A stretch of 64,000 nt of DNA from Solanum dulcamara (Eukaryota > Streptophyta > Magnoliopsida > Solanales > Solanaceae): NCBI RefSeq assembly GCF_947179165.1, contig NC_077241.1, positions 33,289,246-33,353,245 on the forward strand, read 5' to 3'. The position numbers and the translations under genes were made by a program. Of the stretch, positions 45,021 through 56,870 are shown piece by piece (position 1 is the first letter of the stretch; each line of letters opens with the position of its first letter). The notes beneath the pieces were generated by a model. The model did not search any database. It was not told the DNA's origin and was given only the letters and a program-made list of their open reading frames with translations.

Positions 45021-48000
45021 TATCACGACCCAACCCCGTAGGCCGCGACTGGGGTCCGACCTGGACCCTCTTATGCATATTTATCAACTACAATCAAGTT
45101 GAACCTTGTGTGAGGTGATACTATACACAAAAACCTCAATAGTTTAAAACTTTTTCAGGTACCTATAGCCTCTTTCATTCGTATCATATCATGAAAGGGC
45201 ACGCGCCGATGAGGCTACCATAACATAGAAACATTTACAACATGCCGTATAGGCACAACCGAAACAAACTTATAAACAACCCACATATACCTATGTCTAC
45301 AGACCTCTAAAAATAGTAACAACAACATATGGCAGGACAGGGCCCCCACCGTACCCCTGAATGTACAAATATATATTTTAAGTGACCAGTATCAAAAATT
45401 AGGCTCCAGAACAGTGAAGCACTTCCGACATAGCTGAGAGGAACTCCTAAGCTGACGGATCTCCAGAATGAACATTTGTACCTATGGGCATGAAATGCAG
45501 CCCCCCGAGAAAAGGGAGGTTAGTACGATATATGTACTGAGTTTGTAAAGCATAACACATCATAACTGAGACCATGACTGAAATAGGGATGCAGGGGATA
45601 AGTATAACAATTAACAAGTTATTGTACCTGCACCTTAAGACACGTAAATCATACACATCATCATATGTTGTGCCCAGCCCTCTACTGAACTCGGTGTTAT
45701 AATCATATTCTCACATTCACATGCCATCATATCATCAGGCCTTACATTTCATCATATCATCATATACGGTATCATATCCTCGTATATGGTATAATCTTAC
45801 CACGGATGTCATCGTATCACATCCGGTTCATTATGGGGCTCGGGGTCACAATGTATCACTCTAATCTCATATGCATGCCTACATAAAGTATCCGGACCTT
45901 TAGTGAGGGACTAGGTGAATGGAGTGGTGTACGTCTATAGCGTACCATCATAATATACATACCATACCCGGCCCTCTAAGGAGGGACTCGGTGTTCCTTT
46001 CTTATTTCACCACATATACTATCATATTACAGCTGGCCCAGGACTCGGTAAATAATCGTATCGTCATAACATATAACATATATCACACCTCACGTACGGC
46101 ATCGTCTCTTCGTGCGTGGAACTATACACATCCGGCCTGGGATGCGATGAAAGAAGTAGTAAAGCTGCGCCCGACATAATATCCGGCCCATCGTGGGATG
46201 CGAAGAAAGAAGGGTTACAACATGCACAAGTAGAGTAGTGAGAAACCATATGCAACTAAGTCCTTATCTGAGACTCGATGAAACTGTCAAGTGAACCGTC
46301 ACCTGAAGACCAGGAAGGTACTTATCCAAAGTGCCCTTTAGTTGTGATTAGGATTACATTAGTTGGGGCCTCAGGAATCATAGACATGCATTAAGACAAT
46401 GCCACATAGCTTATGCAATCAGAAACATGGTTTATGCAATCAAAGACACAGTTATGCAATCAGTGACACAGTTATGCAATTAGAGACATTGATCGTTCAG
46501 AGCCTTCAAGGAAAGGAGCTTGTATCTCTACTTACTATTCACTATATAGCAGGCTCGGGAATAATGGTTTGACTACATTCAGACTCTAAATGGTCAGAAG
46601 TGACTACAAGTCACGAGTTACACTCAGAGTTCATAAATGGAATTACTTCTAAACCCATATCATATATCATTTCACTTAAAAGTTAAGTCATCCTAAAGGA
46701 AAGAAGAAATAGGCTTTATATGTACTAGTTTCCATCACATAGAAGACTTAAAGGCAATGACTCAGCTATTGCAGGAGTTCTAATATCAAGAAGTAAACGA
46801 GAGTCTCGACTCATACTCAGGCATTTACGAATGGATTAAATCCCAAATATCATATTCATATAATTTATAACTTATATCTAAGACATGCCAAAATAAAAGA
46901 GAAATAACTCTACATACTTATTCCAAAAATACGCCAAAAGAAAGCTTCACATACCTTGTCTGAGTTATTCCTTATCCTGTTCGCCTCGTCGTCCTTTGAA
47001 CCTATTAAATAGGAGAGTAATATGCATATCAACTCTTCTTAATTTTCCAGCATCTTTGGTTACACCTTAATATTAATGGAATCTATTTCCTTAGTCGTTT
47101 CCTCGACTAGTTCTTTAGTTTGTTAAGGCGTTAACGAAAATTGGGCAGCACCTCCCCTATAATGTGCCCTATCCGAATTTCCAACCATGTCCTTAGCACC
47201 TGCAGCCAACCAACAATACAACCATCATCCCATACATATACATATTATGACAACATTACACAATGTAAACCCCCAATAATTTACTCGAACTAAGATACCA
47301 AAACTAGAGTTTTAATCTTTCTTTTGCGAATCTTTTAATTGCAAAGCGGAGGGTCGTGTGTCTGAAACCAGCAGCTCCAACACCACATTTAGAGAACTTT
47401 TAGACTCTGAAACACGCCACAACACAACCAGCAGCAGCCCCCATGCGCACAACACCTTATTTCGACAACAATTCACTTCTAGCGACTCCAATTTAGTTTA
47501 TTCCAAACGCTGAACTTTTCAACCCTTTTCCCCAACTTCCAGCAGCCCCTAAGGTGTGTAATAAACCCTAATTTAATATCATAAACTTCAAATTATAGGG
47601 GAAGAACTTACCTTTCCCGAAATTGGCTAAAACTTGCCGAAATCGCGCCTCGGAATTTTTTTTAAGTGCTGAATCGTTGTGGCAGCTTGCTGTCTGATTA
47701 TTTCTGCACCAAATCCTAATTTTATACTACTAATACTTCCATATCATTGTATTATATGCTAATTAATTAATTTATGGAATGAAAACGGGATTTACCTATT
47801 TTTTCTCCTAAGCCGTCGAGATTTTCTCCTTAGCTCTTAGTTTTTTTTTTCACGTTGCTTGCTGGAAATTTTTGAATGAACTGAAGCTTTTTGGATACAT
47901 ATCAACTTATATGGGTGGTCCCAAGGGGTGACACGTGTCAACCCCTAAGGGGGACACGTGTCCAGCCCCTATTGGGCCACCATATCTACATGTTGAAGGA

Positions 48001-48445
48001 GGGGCTGCCACGTGGCAGTGGGTCCCACCTCCCCCAATATGGTGGGTCACCTGCTTTCTTAGGTGATGACACATGTCACCCTCCCATTGGCTGCCCCGCA
48101 CAATTTTTTTTTCCTCCTCATGGGTTCGTAATCTCGTTCGTAATCTCGTCTAACTTTAAGAGCCTATGAAACCCTTGTTACGTAAGCTTGGTATGTAATC
48201 AAGTAACTCACGTATGTAAGACTTCTAACTTAGTAGTTTACGTAGATAAGTCGAGTCCTACGACCCGTTACTTGGCCTCCAACTCCTTCCGACTTCTCTT
48301 GACCCTATTTCCAACCTTCCCTACCATGGGGTGTCACATTCTCCCTTCTTAGAGTTGTTCAATAGGGTCGTAACTTAAGTAGCTCACATACTAGCTTCTA
48401 AGTAACTTAAGGAACCTTCCGAGTTCAAAGATGTGGGGTGTAACA
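45021..48445 (-). repeat. A5 5' LTR
   Basis: The LTR is 3425 bp. Its first two bases are TA instead of TG (TATCACGACCC) and it ends GTGTAACA. It is very similar to the 3' LTR, including the four-unit 20-bp array near 46420-46490. The U3 region has TGACACGTGTCA near 47930 and CCACGTGG near 48009. ORFs here are by-products. Confidence 0.9.
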
Positions 48446-48450
48446 ATTCA
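48446..48450. repeat. Target site duplication of A5, right (ATTCA)
   Basis: Matches 38079-38083. Confidence 0.9.
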
Positions 48451-49772
48451 TCCCTATGCTTGTCTTCTCCACTAGTTCCTTAACTAGTTAAGGCGTTAAC
48501 GGAAATCGGATAGCACCTCCCCTATAATGGCCCTATCCGAATTTCCAAACATGTCCTTAGCACCTGCAGCCAACCAACAATACAACCAGAAGCCCATACA
48601 TATACATATTACGATAACATTACACAATATAAACTCCCAACAATTCACTCAAAACTAAGATACCAAAACTAGAGTTTTTAATATTTCTTTCGCGAATCTT
48701 TTAATTGTAAAGCGGAGGGTCGTGTGGCTGCAACCAGCAGCTCTTACACCTCATTTAGAGAACTGTTAGACCCTGCAAAATACCACAACACAACCATAAG
48801 CAGCCCCCATGCGCACAACACCTTATTTCGACAACAATTTAATTATAGAAATTCCAAATTCGTTTATTTCGAACGCCAAAATTTTTAAGCATTTTCCCCA
48901 ACTTCCAGCTGCCCCTAAGGTGTGTAATACACCCTAATTTAACATCATAAACTTCAAATTAGAGGAGAAGAACTTACCTTTCCCGAATTTGGCTAGAACT
49001 CGCCGAAATCGCGCCTCGGAATTATTTTTTTAACGTGCTGAATCGTCGTGGCATCTTGCTGTCTGTTTTTTTGGCTGCACCAAAATCTAATTTTACTCTA
49101 CTAATAATTCCATATCATCGTGGTATATTCTATATAATTAATTTATGGAACAAAATCGGGACTTACCTTATTTTTCTCCCAAGCCGTCGCAATTTTCTCC
49201 TTAGCCCTAGGGTTTGTTTTCTCTTATTTTTGGCTGAAATTTGAGGAACAAACTGAAGTATATGACATGTGTCCAGCCCCTATTGGGCCACCATATCTAC
49301 ATGTTGAAGGAGGGGGTGCCACGTGGCAGTGGGTCCCACCTCCCCCAATATGGTGGGTCACCTACTTGACCCCAAGCAAGTGGGTCACCTACTTGCTTAG
49401 GTGCTGCCACGTGTCACCCTCCCATTGGCTGCCCCGCACAATTATTTTTTCCTCCTCGTGGGTTCGTAATCTCGTCTAACTTTAAGAGCCTATGAAACCC
49501 TTGTTACGTAATCTTGGTATGTAATCATGTAACTCACGTATATAAGACTTCTAACTTAGTAGTTTACGTAGATAAGTCGAGTCCTACGACCCGTTACTTG
49601 GCCTCCAACTCCTTCCGACTTCTCTTGACCCTATTTCCAACCTTCCTTCTTGCGAATTATCACAATCTTCTTTCCTTAGAGTTGTCTGGTCTGTGTGGAC
49701 AGTAAAGGTCTCATGGATACTTTCAAGACGATTAGGGACACGTGTCAAGGTTCAAAAATGCAGGGTATAACA
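48451..49772 (-). repeat. A4 5' LTR, second piece
   Basis: The remainder of the A4 5' LTR (U3 side), ending GGGTATAACA. Compared with the A4 3' LTR it has a deletion near 49264, where the TATA-proximal stretch is joined directly to the ACATGTGTCC box. It has G-box CCACGTGG near 49319 and donor-like sites near 48973 and 49162. ORFs inside it have no motif. Confidence 0.88.
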
Positions 49773-50944
49773 TATGTATATGTATGGATGAAGTATACGA
49801 TGATGAAATGTCGTATACGATGAAGTTGAAGCATACGATGATGCCGTATGTGATGAAGTTATTCACCGTGTCCTGGGCCGTATATATATATATATTGCTA
49901 TGATGAAAATGTGGATTGAGTTGTATGTTCCACAGCATTTTTTTAAATTATTGATCGGGCTGAACGTTCCTCAGTATATTTTACGATGTGATAATAGCAT
50001 AGAGTCCCATAAAAAGGTCGGGTGCAGTACGTTATGTAGACTACTCTTTCACCGAGTCCCTCACTAAAGCGTCGGATACTTATGTAGGTATGCATATGAA
50101 AATATAGGGATATACTTATGACCCCGAGCCCCATAGTAGACTGGATGTATTATGATAACATATATGATAAGATTATGCCGTATACGATGATATGATGCCG
50201 TATATGATGACCTGATGAAATAATATACATGATGAGAGGGGATGATGATATAGTGATATTGTAATACGATGAAATAGTTATGATACCGGGTTTCTTAGCG
50301 AGCCGGGCATAACGTATGATGATGTATATGACTACATGTCCTAAGGTGTAGGTACAATAATTTGTTAATTGTTACACTTGCCCCTTGCACCCTTGTTTCA
50401 GTTATGGTCTCAGCTATGATGTGTTATATTTTACATACTCAGTACATATATCGTACTGACCTCCCTTTCTTCTAGGGAGGGGGAGGAGGGGGGCTGCATT
50501 TAATGCCCACAAGTACAGGTACTTACTTTGGTGATCCGCCAGCTTAGGACTCCCACTCAGCTATGTTGGAAGTGCTCTACTATTACGAAGCCTAGCTTTT
50601 GGTGTTGATCATATAATTTATATAGTTGTTTATTCGTAGGGTACGATGGGGGCCCTGTCCTTCCATATGTCACTGTTAATATTCTTAGAGGTATGTAGAC
50701 ATATGTAGGTGGGTTGTTTACGAGTTTGATTTAGTTGTGTCTATATGGCATATTATAGATGTTATTATATTAAGGCAGCCTTGTCGGCCCTTGCATCACA
50801 TGGTGCAAATGAAAGAGGCTATATGCAAACGAATTTGCTATCACCCTATGGATTCTTGTATATAGTTCTTATAGTTGAGATTTGTGTAGACGGGGGTCTA
50901 GGTCGGACACCAGTCATGGCCTACGGAGTTGGGTCATTACGACA
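49773..50944 (+). repeat. A3 3' LTR, right piece
   Basis: Resumes the A3 LTR after A4 (compare 21465 onward) and ends GGGTCATTACGACA, an altered form of the usual GTCGTGACA end. The next bases are reverse-strand gag/protease of a family B element, so A3 appears to have inserted there. Confidence 0.85.
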
Positions 50945-52121
50945 TCAAAGTGAAAAACCCGTACCATCCTTGTGACCACATTGGGAGTCTCATCCACATC
51001 TTGAACAGCATGAAAAGCATAGAATCGGTTGTTGCATTGACTACCCTTAGGTTGAGCTTGAGCGCCTTGTTTTACTTGGCCTCCTTGAGGACACTCCACC
51101 TATGTTGGCAACATAAGGGTACTCAGATTGCTTATGTCTCATCTTGCCAAATCCAAAATAAGCACCCATTCCTATCAAGAATTTCCCTCCATAATTCTTT
51201 TCATACCTTACATATTGAGGAAAAGAAGGGCTACTTGCATTCAAAACTCCTCCTCCATGAGCTTTAGGGTATGGCACCCTATTCTTAGAAAACTTCTTCC
51301 CCAAACTTTGGCCTTGTTGAGAGTGTCCACTACTACCAACGACTCTAGCCTTGGACAACCCTTCTTCATACTGGGCCCTCTTAGAATTCCTCATCTTCAT
51401 CTCCTTGAGCTTTTCTCTTTTAATTTTTTGGCAAGAATCACGAGCCGCGATATGTCCATCTCCTTAACAAGTATAGCGGTATGACATTCCTCAGCAATCA
51501 AGTCGGACATCTCGGATATGAATTGACTCATTCAGGCACGTAGATTGTCAACCAATGAAGGACCATACTTGGATAGCTTAGTAAACTTGAGTACATAGTC
51601 CCTCATCCCCATATTGACTTTTCAAAGATTTATGAACTCCAACTCTTTAGCCTCCGTTATCTCAAGAGGGAAAAAGAAATCATGGAAAGCAAGTTTGAAT
51701 GCTTCCTATTTAATAAGACCTTCATTCACCCTTTCCAACTTCCATTGAGTGTGCCAAACTTGAGCAACACCCTTATGTTGGTAAGCCACCAACTCCGCTT
51801 TCTCTTCCAAAGTAACCCCCATGATACTCACTATATTGTAAACCTCATCTATGAATTCTTAAGGATCCTCATTATCTTTTGAGCCATGAAACTCCGAAAG
51901 GTTTATTCATGCAAAGTCCATACTCTTGTGGCCGGAGTAGGAACATTAGGAGGATCCGTAACACTTTGGTTGGTCACGACTTGGGCTAACATAGTAATGG
52001 AGGTCCAGAACTCTTCATTAGTCACTTGGTCCACTAGAGGACCATTGTCTTGAGGAGCCGGGGGAGCTTAGGCTTCATTAGCATTGTTTCCCCTTGGAAA
52101 TGATAGTCTTTTTGGAGCCAT
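50945..52121 (-). pseudogene. Family B gypsy gag relic
   Basis: A reverse-strand gag starting at ATG 52119-52121 (MAPKRLSFPRG, then an N/A/P-rich stretch). Capsid fragments follow (FISEMSDLIAEECHTAILV, then MDISRLV near 51400-51510), then a basic region and the nucleocapsid. The zinc knuckle at 51119-51160 reads YFGFGKMRHKQSEY: all three cysteines of the CX2CX4HX4C pattern are replaced and only the His remains. The tail (NNRFYAFHAVQDVDE, then VVTRMVRVFHFDV) is the usual lead-in to protease and is cut by the end of A3. There are many stops. It is the Ty3/gypsy type common in Solanaceae; the exact clade is uncertain. Confidence 0.82.
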
Positions 52122-52304
52122 TTTTCTGAAAATCGCAAAGAACAATCGTGAACACACTCTATTGCAAGACATAGATCATGAAAAAAGTGAGAATTCCTAA
52201 AACATCTAATATCCTCCTACTCATAGATGTGGCACTCTTTACAACCATGAATAAGACTCTACTTGACGTGGAAAATTCGACAACCTAGGACATCTTAAAC
52301 CTTA

Positions 52305-52317
52305 TGCTCTAATACCA
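52305..52317 (-). other. Family B primer-binding site
   Basis: The window strand reads TGCTCTAATACCA, an initiator-Met site with one change, four bases from the LTR. Confidence 0.85.
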
Positions 52318-52321
52318 AGTT

Positions 52322-52862
52322 TGTTAGGACCTGACGGCCTAGTTGTAACACATTGATCAAAACCTAGAAGGGCTCCAACCAAGCCTCTTATTCATATCAT
52401 AAACATACATAAGGAAAAACAAAATCGGCAATATCATAAGAGAGTCTAAACCATGAATCATAAATGAAGAATGTCACATAATAACATAGACTCAAAACAT
52501 TTGTCTAACTAGATGCCTATACTCATTAACATGAGCGGGAGCTAAGACATGTCCCTAACTCACCTTAAAAGTGAATCTTAACAAAAGTATTTGAGAATAA
52601 GGAAAATAGGAACTCATAATTAGTCCTCGATAAATAGGGACTCACCATAACTTTACTGGATAAGAAGCTCAACTAGCCATATGGATGGATACTATACTCA
52701 ACCTCAACCCCTATATTATGAGACAATATAGGCAATAATATTCATTATTACATTTTAATGTACTAAGTATGAGTGCATAAAATGCAAAATAAATAATAAA
52801 ACACAATGGTCAAGTAAAGTACATGATAAGATTGAATAAGTAAAGTGATGAGAGAGTCATAA
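52322..52862 (-). repeat. Family B 5' LTR, first piece
   Basis: Starts TGTTAGGACC next to the primer site and includes the GAGCTAAGACATGTCCCTA block. It is interrupted by a solo LTR after CATAA at 52858-52862 and resumes at 54927. Confidence 0.85.
52858..52862. repeat. Target site duplication of solo LTR, left (CATAA)
   Basis: Matches 54922-54926 exactly. Confidence 0.88.
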
Positions 52863-54921
52863 TGTAACATCCCTCAAAATGCCCACAAAATACCTTAAGA
52901 ATTCCTTGTAAATAGGCCTCTCATGTAATGCATTATCCTTAATTTTTTTAGAAAATTCGCGTTCAAAATATTGATCAAAGGGTCAAAACCTACGAGAAAA
53001 TTGTCTCGGTGGATTTTTAGGACACGTAGATCAGAAGAAGGATTTTCGAAGAAACCACAAAATGGTGTGGTCTGCAACAGGACCGCGTCGCAGACCTGGG
53101 ATAGTTTTCTGGCCAAGTTGATCGAGACAGGTTCGCGTCGCGGACCTGGGAAGGTCTTCCAGCTGAATTGAGTTTTTTTTAGGGGCGTTTTAAACTTTTT
53201 CCAAATTATTAGTTAATGAACCTAGACGTTTTTAGGACCTAATTCAACTCTATAAATTAAACTAAACCCCTAATTCTATTCATTCTTCTACAATTCATCT
53301 ATGAAATATTTCTCTCTTTACAAAAAAAGGCTTTCAAGGGTTTCCATTGAAGACTTCAAGAAAATTCACTACACTTCTCCATCAAAATTCTTAAGTTCTT
53401 CCAAATTAATTGGTGTTCTCACTCAAGGTATGTGTGTATTGATTCATGGATCCTTTCATCCATGAAGCCCAATTAATTTTTCAAGGTTTTCTATCAAATT
53501 AAAGTATGATATTTTATGATCTCTATTCCTATTGCATGAATTTTGATTTAAAATATGATCATGAGTCTATTTTGATATAAATTGATGGTTATTGAATCAA
53601 ATTGAAGAGTTTTTTCATAAATTCTCCTATTTTGATTTCTAGGGTTCATGATATAAGTTATGAGTATTTTGATTTATACTTCTAAAGGATATTATTTATA
53701 TAAATTATGTATGGGCTGATATAAAGTTTATGATCATGCATATATTCAAGTAAATTTCATGATTTTCAAGTAAATTGATCATTCATTCATGTCATACCCT
53801 AAGTTCAAGTACAAGATATGGTTATGAATTTTCAAAGTATGAATTATGACTATATATTTCTATTATGATCATGGATTATAAGTATGTTTCAAATTATGGT
53901 TTTTCATGCAAGTTATGAAGTAATTCAACCTAAGGCCTAACAATATGGATTATACAAGTATATTATGCAAAAAACGCTACTCTACGATTTCAGGCCTATG
54001 ATCATGACTATGATATATGAAATTATGATCTTATGTTATGTATGTATTCCGTGGGATTTGACTTAGCACCGAATGTAGACTTGAGGTGGGGACTCGAAGC
54101 AAGGGGTCCTTATATAAAGTCTCTTGTCTCATAACTACATGCCACCATAGGATTGCCTTTATAGCCTAGCTAGTGGATCCACAAAATAGCACATGTTCAT
54201 GATTAGGAGTCTACCTTGACAAAGTAGCCTCCTCCTTCTCGATGTGGGTATCATCGGATTCCATGTTATAGCACGCATGGTCTTATTATTGGTTATGGTT
54301 CCTATCCCACATATGTATGATTTCTTACGTATGTTGTGATTTTGAATTTATGCTTTTAAATGCTTTGGTCAATATGATTTTCTCATGACTTTACGTATTC
54401 CATCTTATCCTGTGTTTTACTTGACTGTTACATTCCATGATTTACGTTGCATGTCATGCCCTCATACTTATTGCATTCCAACATACTAATACATACTTTT
54501 TGCCTACATCATCTCATAATGTAGGGGTTGAGGTTGAAGATCCTAATCATCCACATAACTAGTAGGCGTTCCTATCCGAAGGTGTTGTGGTGAGTCCTCA
54601 TTGACCGGGAACTAGTTTCAAGATGGTTACTGTTTTCTTTTGAAAAGACTTTTGTTTATGTCATATATTGAGGGTGAGCTAGGGAGATGTCTTAGCCCTC
54701 TCCCATACTCATGATTAGAGGCATCTAGTTGGACATATGTTTGGCTTTATGTTGTCATAAGACATTTTTAGATTTTTATTCATGGTTTTAGACTCACTTA
54801 TGGTGTTTCCTCTATTATATTTTTCTTTATATATGCTTATGATAGGTAAAAGAGGTTTGGTAGGAGCCCTTCGGGGTTTTGATCGCTGTGTTATGACTAG
54901 GACCTATGTCGGGTCGTTACA
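52863..54921 (+). mobile_element. Solo LTR of a related family B element
   Basis: A 2059-bp solo LTR from TGTAACATCCC to GGGTCGTTACA, flanked by CATAA on both sides. It is nested inside the reverse-strand family B LTR, which is of related type. Its internal region was presumably lost by LTR-LTR recombination. It contains a 50-bp duplication at 53077-53172. ORFs near 52895-53171 have no motif. Confidence 0.9.
53077..53172 (+). repeat. 50-bp tandem duplication in solo LTR
   Basis: Two units share GCGTCGCRGACCTGGGA at 53085-53101 and 53135-53151, exactly 50 bp apart. Confidence 0.8.
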
Positions 54922-54926
54922 CATAA
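54922..54926. repeat. Target site duplication of solo LTR, right (CATAA)
   Basis: Matches 52858-52862. Confidence 0.88.
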
Positions 54927-56609
54927 TGATCAAAGCATTTGAAAAGTATAGTTGAAATCATGAAAATACAAAAGAGGTCATACATATGTGGGATAGGAAC
55001 CATAACCGATAATAAGACTCTGCAAGCTATAATATGGAATCCCGATGTTACCCCTACAGTGGAAATAGAGGAATCTACTTGCCAAGGTAGACTTTACCCC
55101 GCTAGGTAGGTAATCTACATATGTTATATGTGGATCCATTAGCTAAACCATGAAGGCAACCTATGGTGGCACATATTTTAAGAGACATGAGGTTGCTACT
55201 AAGGCCTTTTGTAGGGCCCCCACCTCAAGTCCACTCGGTGCTAAGTCAAATCCCATGGAGTATGTATCATAACACAAATGCAATCTGAGTATTGTTCTTC
55301 CACATTACAAATTATACATACATAGTTCATATCATTAGGCCTTAAGGCACCACATTGGGCCCTAAGTCCCCATTTCTATAATTTGCATAAAAATTATAAT
55401 TTGAAACATACTTAGAGTCTATGATCAGAATTGAAATACATAATCATAATCCATACTTAAAACTTAGGTTAAAACATGAATACGTGATCAATTGATTTGA
55501 AAATCAAGAAATTGACTTGAAAATATGAATGATCATATACTTTCTATCAGTCCATATATAACTTATAAAGATAATATCATTATGAAGTATAATTAAAAAT
55601 ACTCATAATTCATATCATGAACCCTAAAGATCAATATCAGAAAATTCGTGGAAAAACTCTTCAATTCAATGCAATAACCATCAATTTATATTAAAATAGA
55701 CTCATAATCATAATTAGAATCATAATTTATGTAATTTAATAAGAATTAAGCAAAACCCATAATGAGATCATGATCCCTAAGTATCATGTAAGAGGATTTA
55801 TTGGAAAATTATTGAAATCATGCAATATAATAAAATTTATATACATTTGAATAGAGAATTATGCAATTAAACTCAATTGATGAAATTATAAGAAAATTCA
55901 TAGAACTCATAAGAGTACATACTTTAATTTATTTAAAAAGTATAGAATTAGTTGGGCTCCATGGGTGAAAGTACCCTAGGATCAATTACCAACATACCTT
56001 GAGTGAGACAAACAAAGAATTTGGAAATTTTTTAGATTTTTGATGGAGAGCTTGAGTGAATTTATTGGAGGTCTTCAATGGAGTCTTTGAGAGCTTTTGT
56101 AGAGAGACAAATATTTGAATAGGTGAATTGTAGAAGAATGAGTGGAATTAAGGGCTTAGGATAGTTTATAGAGTAGAATTAGTGCCTAAAAATGTCCAAT
56201 TCATTAACTAACAATTTGGAAAATGTATAAAGTGCCCTTACTTAAAAATTCATTTTAGACTAGAAAGTTTGCCTATGTCCATGACGCGGAGCTAATTCTA
56301 AATAGGCCAACTTTTAACGAATAAGATTTTGGCTTGATTTTGACTCGGAGAAAACTTACACTTTATGGGAACAGGTGGGCGATGCGGAGCTGCTACACAC
56401 CTCATTGTTTTATGCAAGTTCTTGAAAAATTTATCTTTTGATATATGGGTCCTAAAAATCTACCAAGACCATTTTCTCGCAAGTTTTGACCCCCTGATCG
56501 ATATTCCAAACTCATATTTTCCAAAATAAATAAGGATAATGTGTTATGCGAGCGGCCTATTCCTAAGGCATTTTTAGGGCGTGTATGAGTATTTTTTAGG
56601 AATGTTACA
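54927..56609 (-). repeat. Family B 5' LTR, second piece
   Basis: The rest of the reverse-strand LTR, ending GGAATGTTACA on the window strand (TGTAACATTCC in element sense). It carries the segment with GTGGATCCATTAGCT and AAGTCAAATCCC that all family B LTRs share. I see no gene. Confidence 0.85.
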
Positions 56610-56870
56610 ACTCAAGACTAAGTTAGTAAGTTGTTCTTATTCAAATCAATTGAACTCCTACTTATTTAGTTCTTTCTAGGTCATTCATATGCATGCGTTT
56701 TCATGAAGATTGATTTTAAGTCATGTTTTATGTTGTTAAGTTTGAAAATCTCATGTTCTATCCATTTTAAGGTGACATGGTATTCATGTTGGGTTGCTAG
56801 TCCTCTTTACATGACCTTTATATGCTTGGTGAATAATATTCTAGGACGAATGTTCCCAAGAGGGAGATAT
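56610..56870 (+). other. 3' untranslated end of a + strand family B element
   Basis: No domain is visible. The stretch ends TCTAGGACGAATGTTCCCAA then AGAGGGAGA, the usual junction of pol tail and polypurine tract (about 56858-56868) before a family B LTR. The 77-codon ORF at 56703-56936 crosses into the LTR and is not a gene. Confidence 0.6.

Larger units (their letters stand above)
38084..48445 (-). mobile_element. Element A5: complete family A element inserted in A4
   Basis: A 10,362-bp reverse-strand element: 3' LTR 38084-41523, internal region 41524-45020, 5' LTR 45021-48445. It has a perfect ATTCA duplication. Its organisation equals A4: no gag or RT, an integrase/chromodomain relic, a 5S-derived segment and an internal polypurine tract. 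It lies inside the 5' LTR of A4, so it is younger than A4. Confidence 0.93.
28967..49772 (-). mobile_element. Element A4: complete family A element, split by A5
   Basis: A4 is a reverse-strand element of about 10.4 kb once A5 and its target duplication are removed. Its 3' LTR is 28967-32486, its internal region 32487-35943, and its 5' LTR 35944-38083 plus 48451-49772. It has no gag or RT. It carries an integrase/chromodomain relic and a 5S-derived segment in element sense. It inserted into the 3' LTR of A3. Confidence 0.9.

Noticed and set aside
51128..51484. 118-codon + strand ORF at 51128-51484
   Set aside because: It is a shadow of the reverse-strand gag relic.
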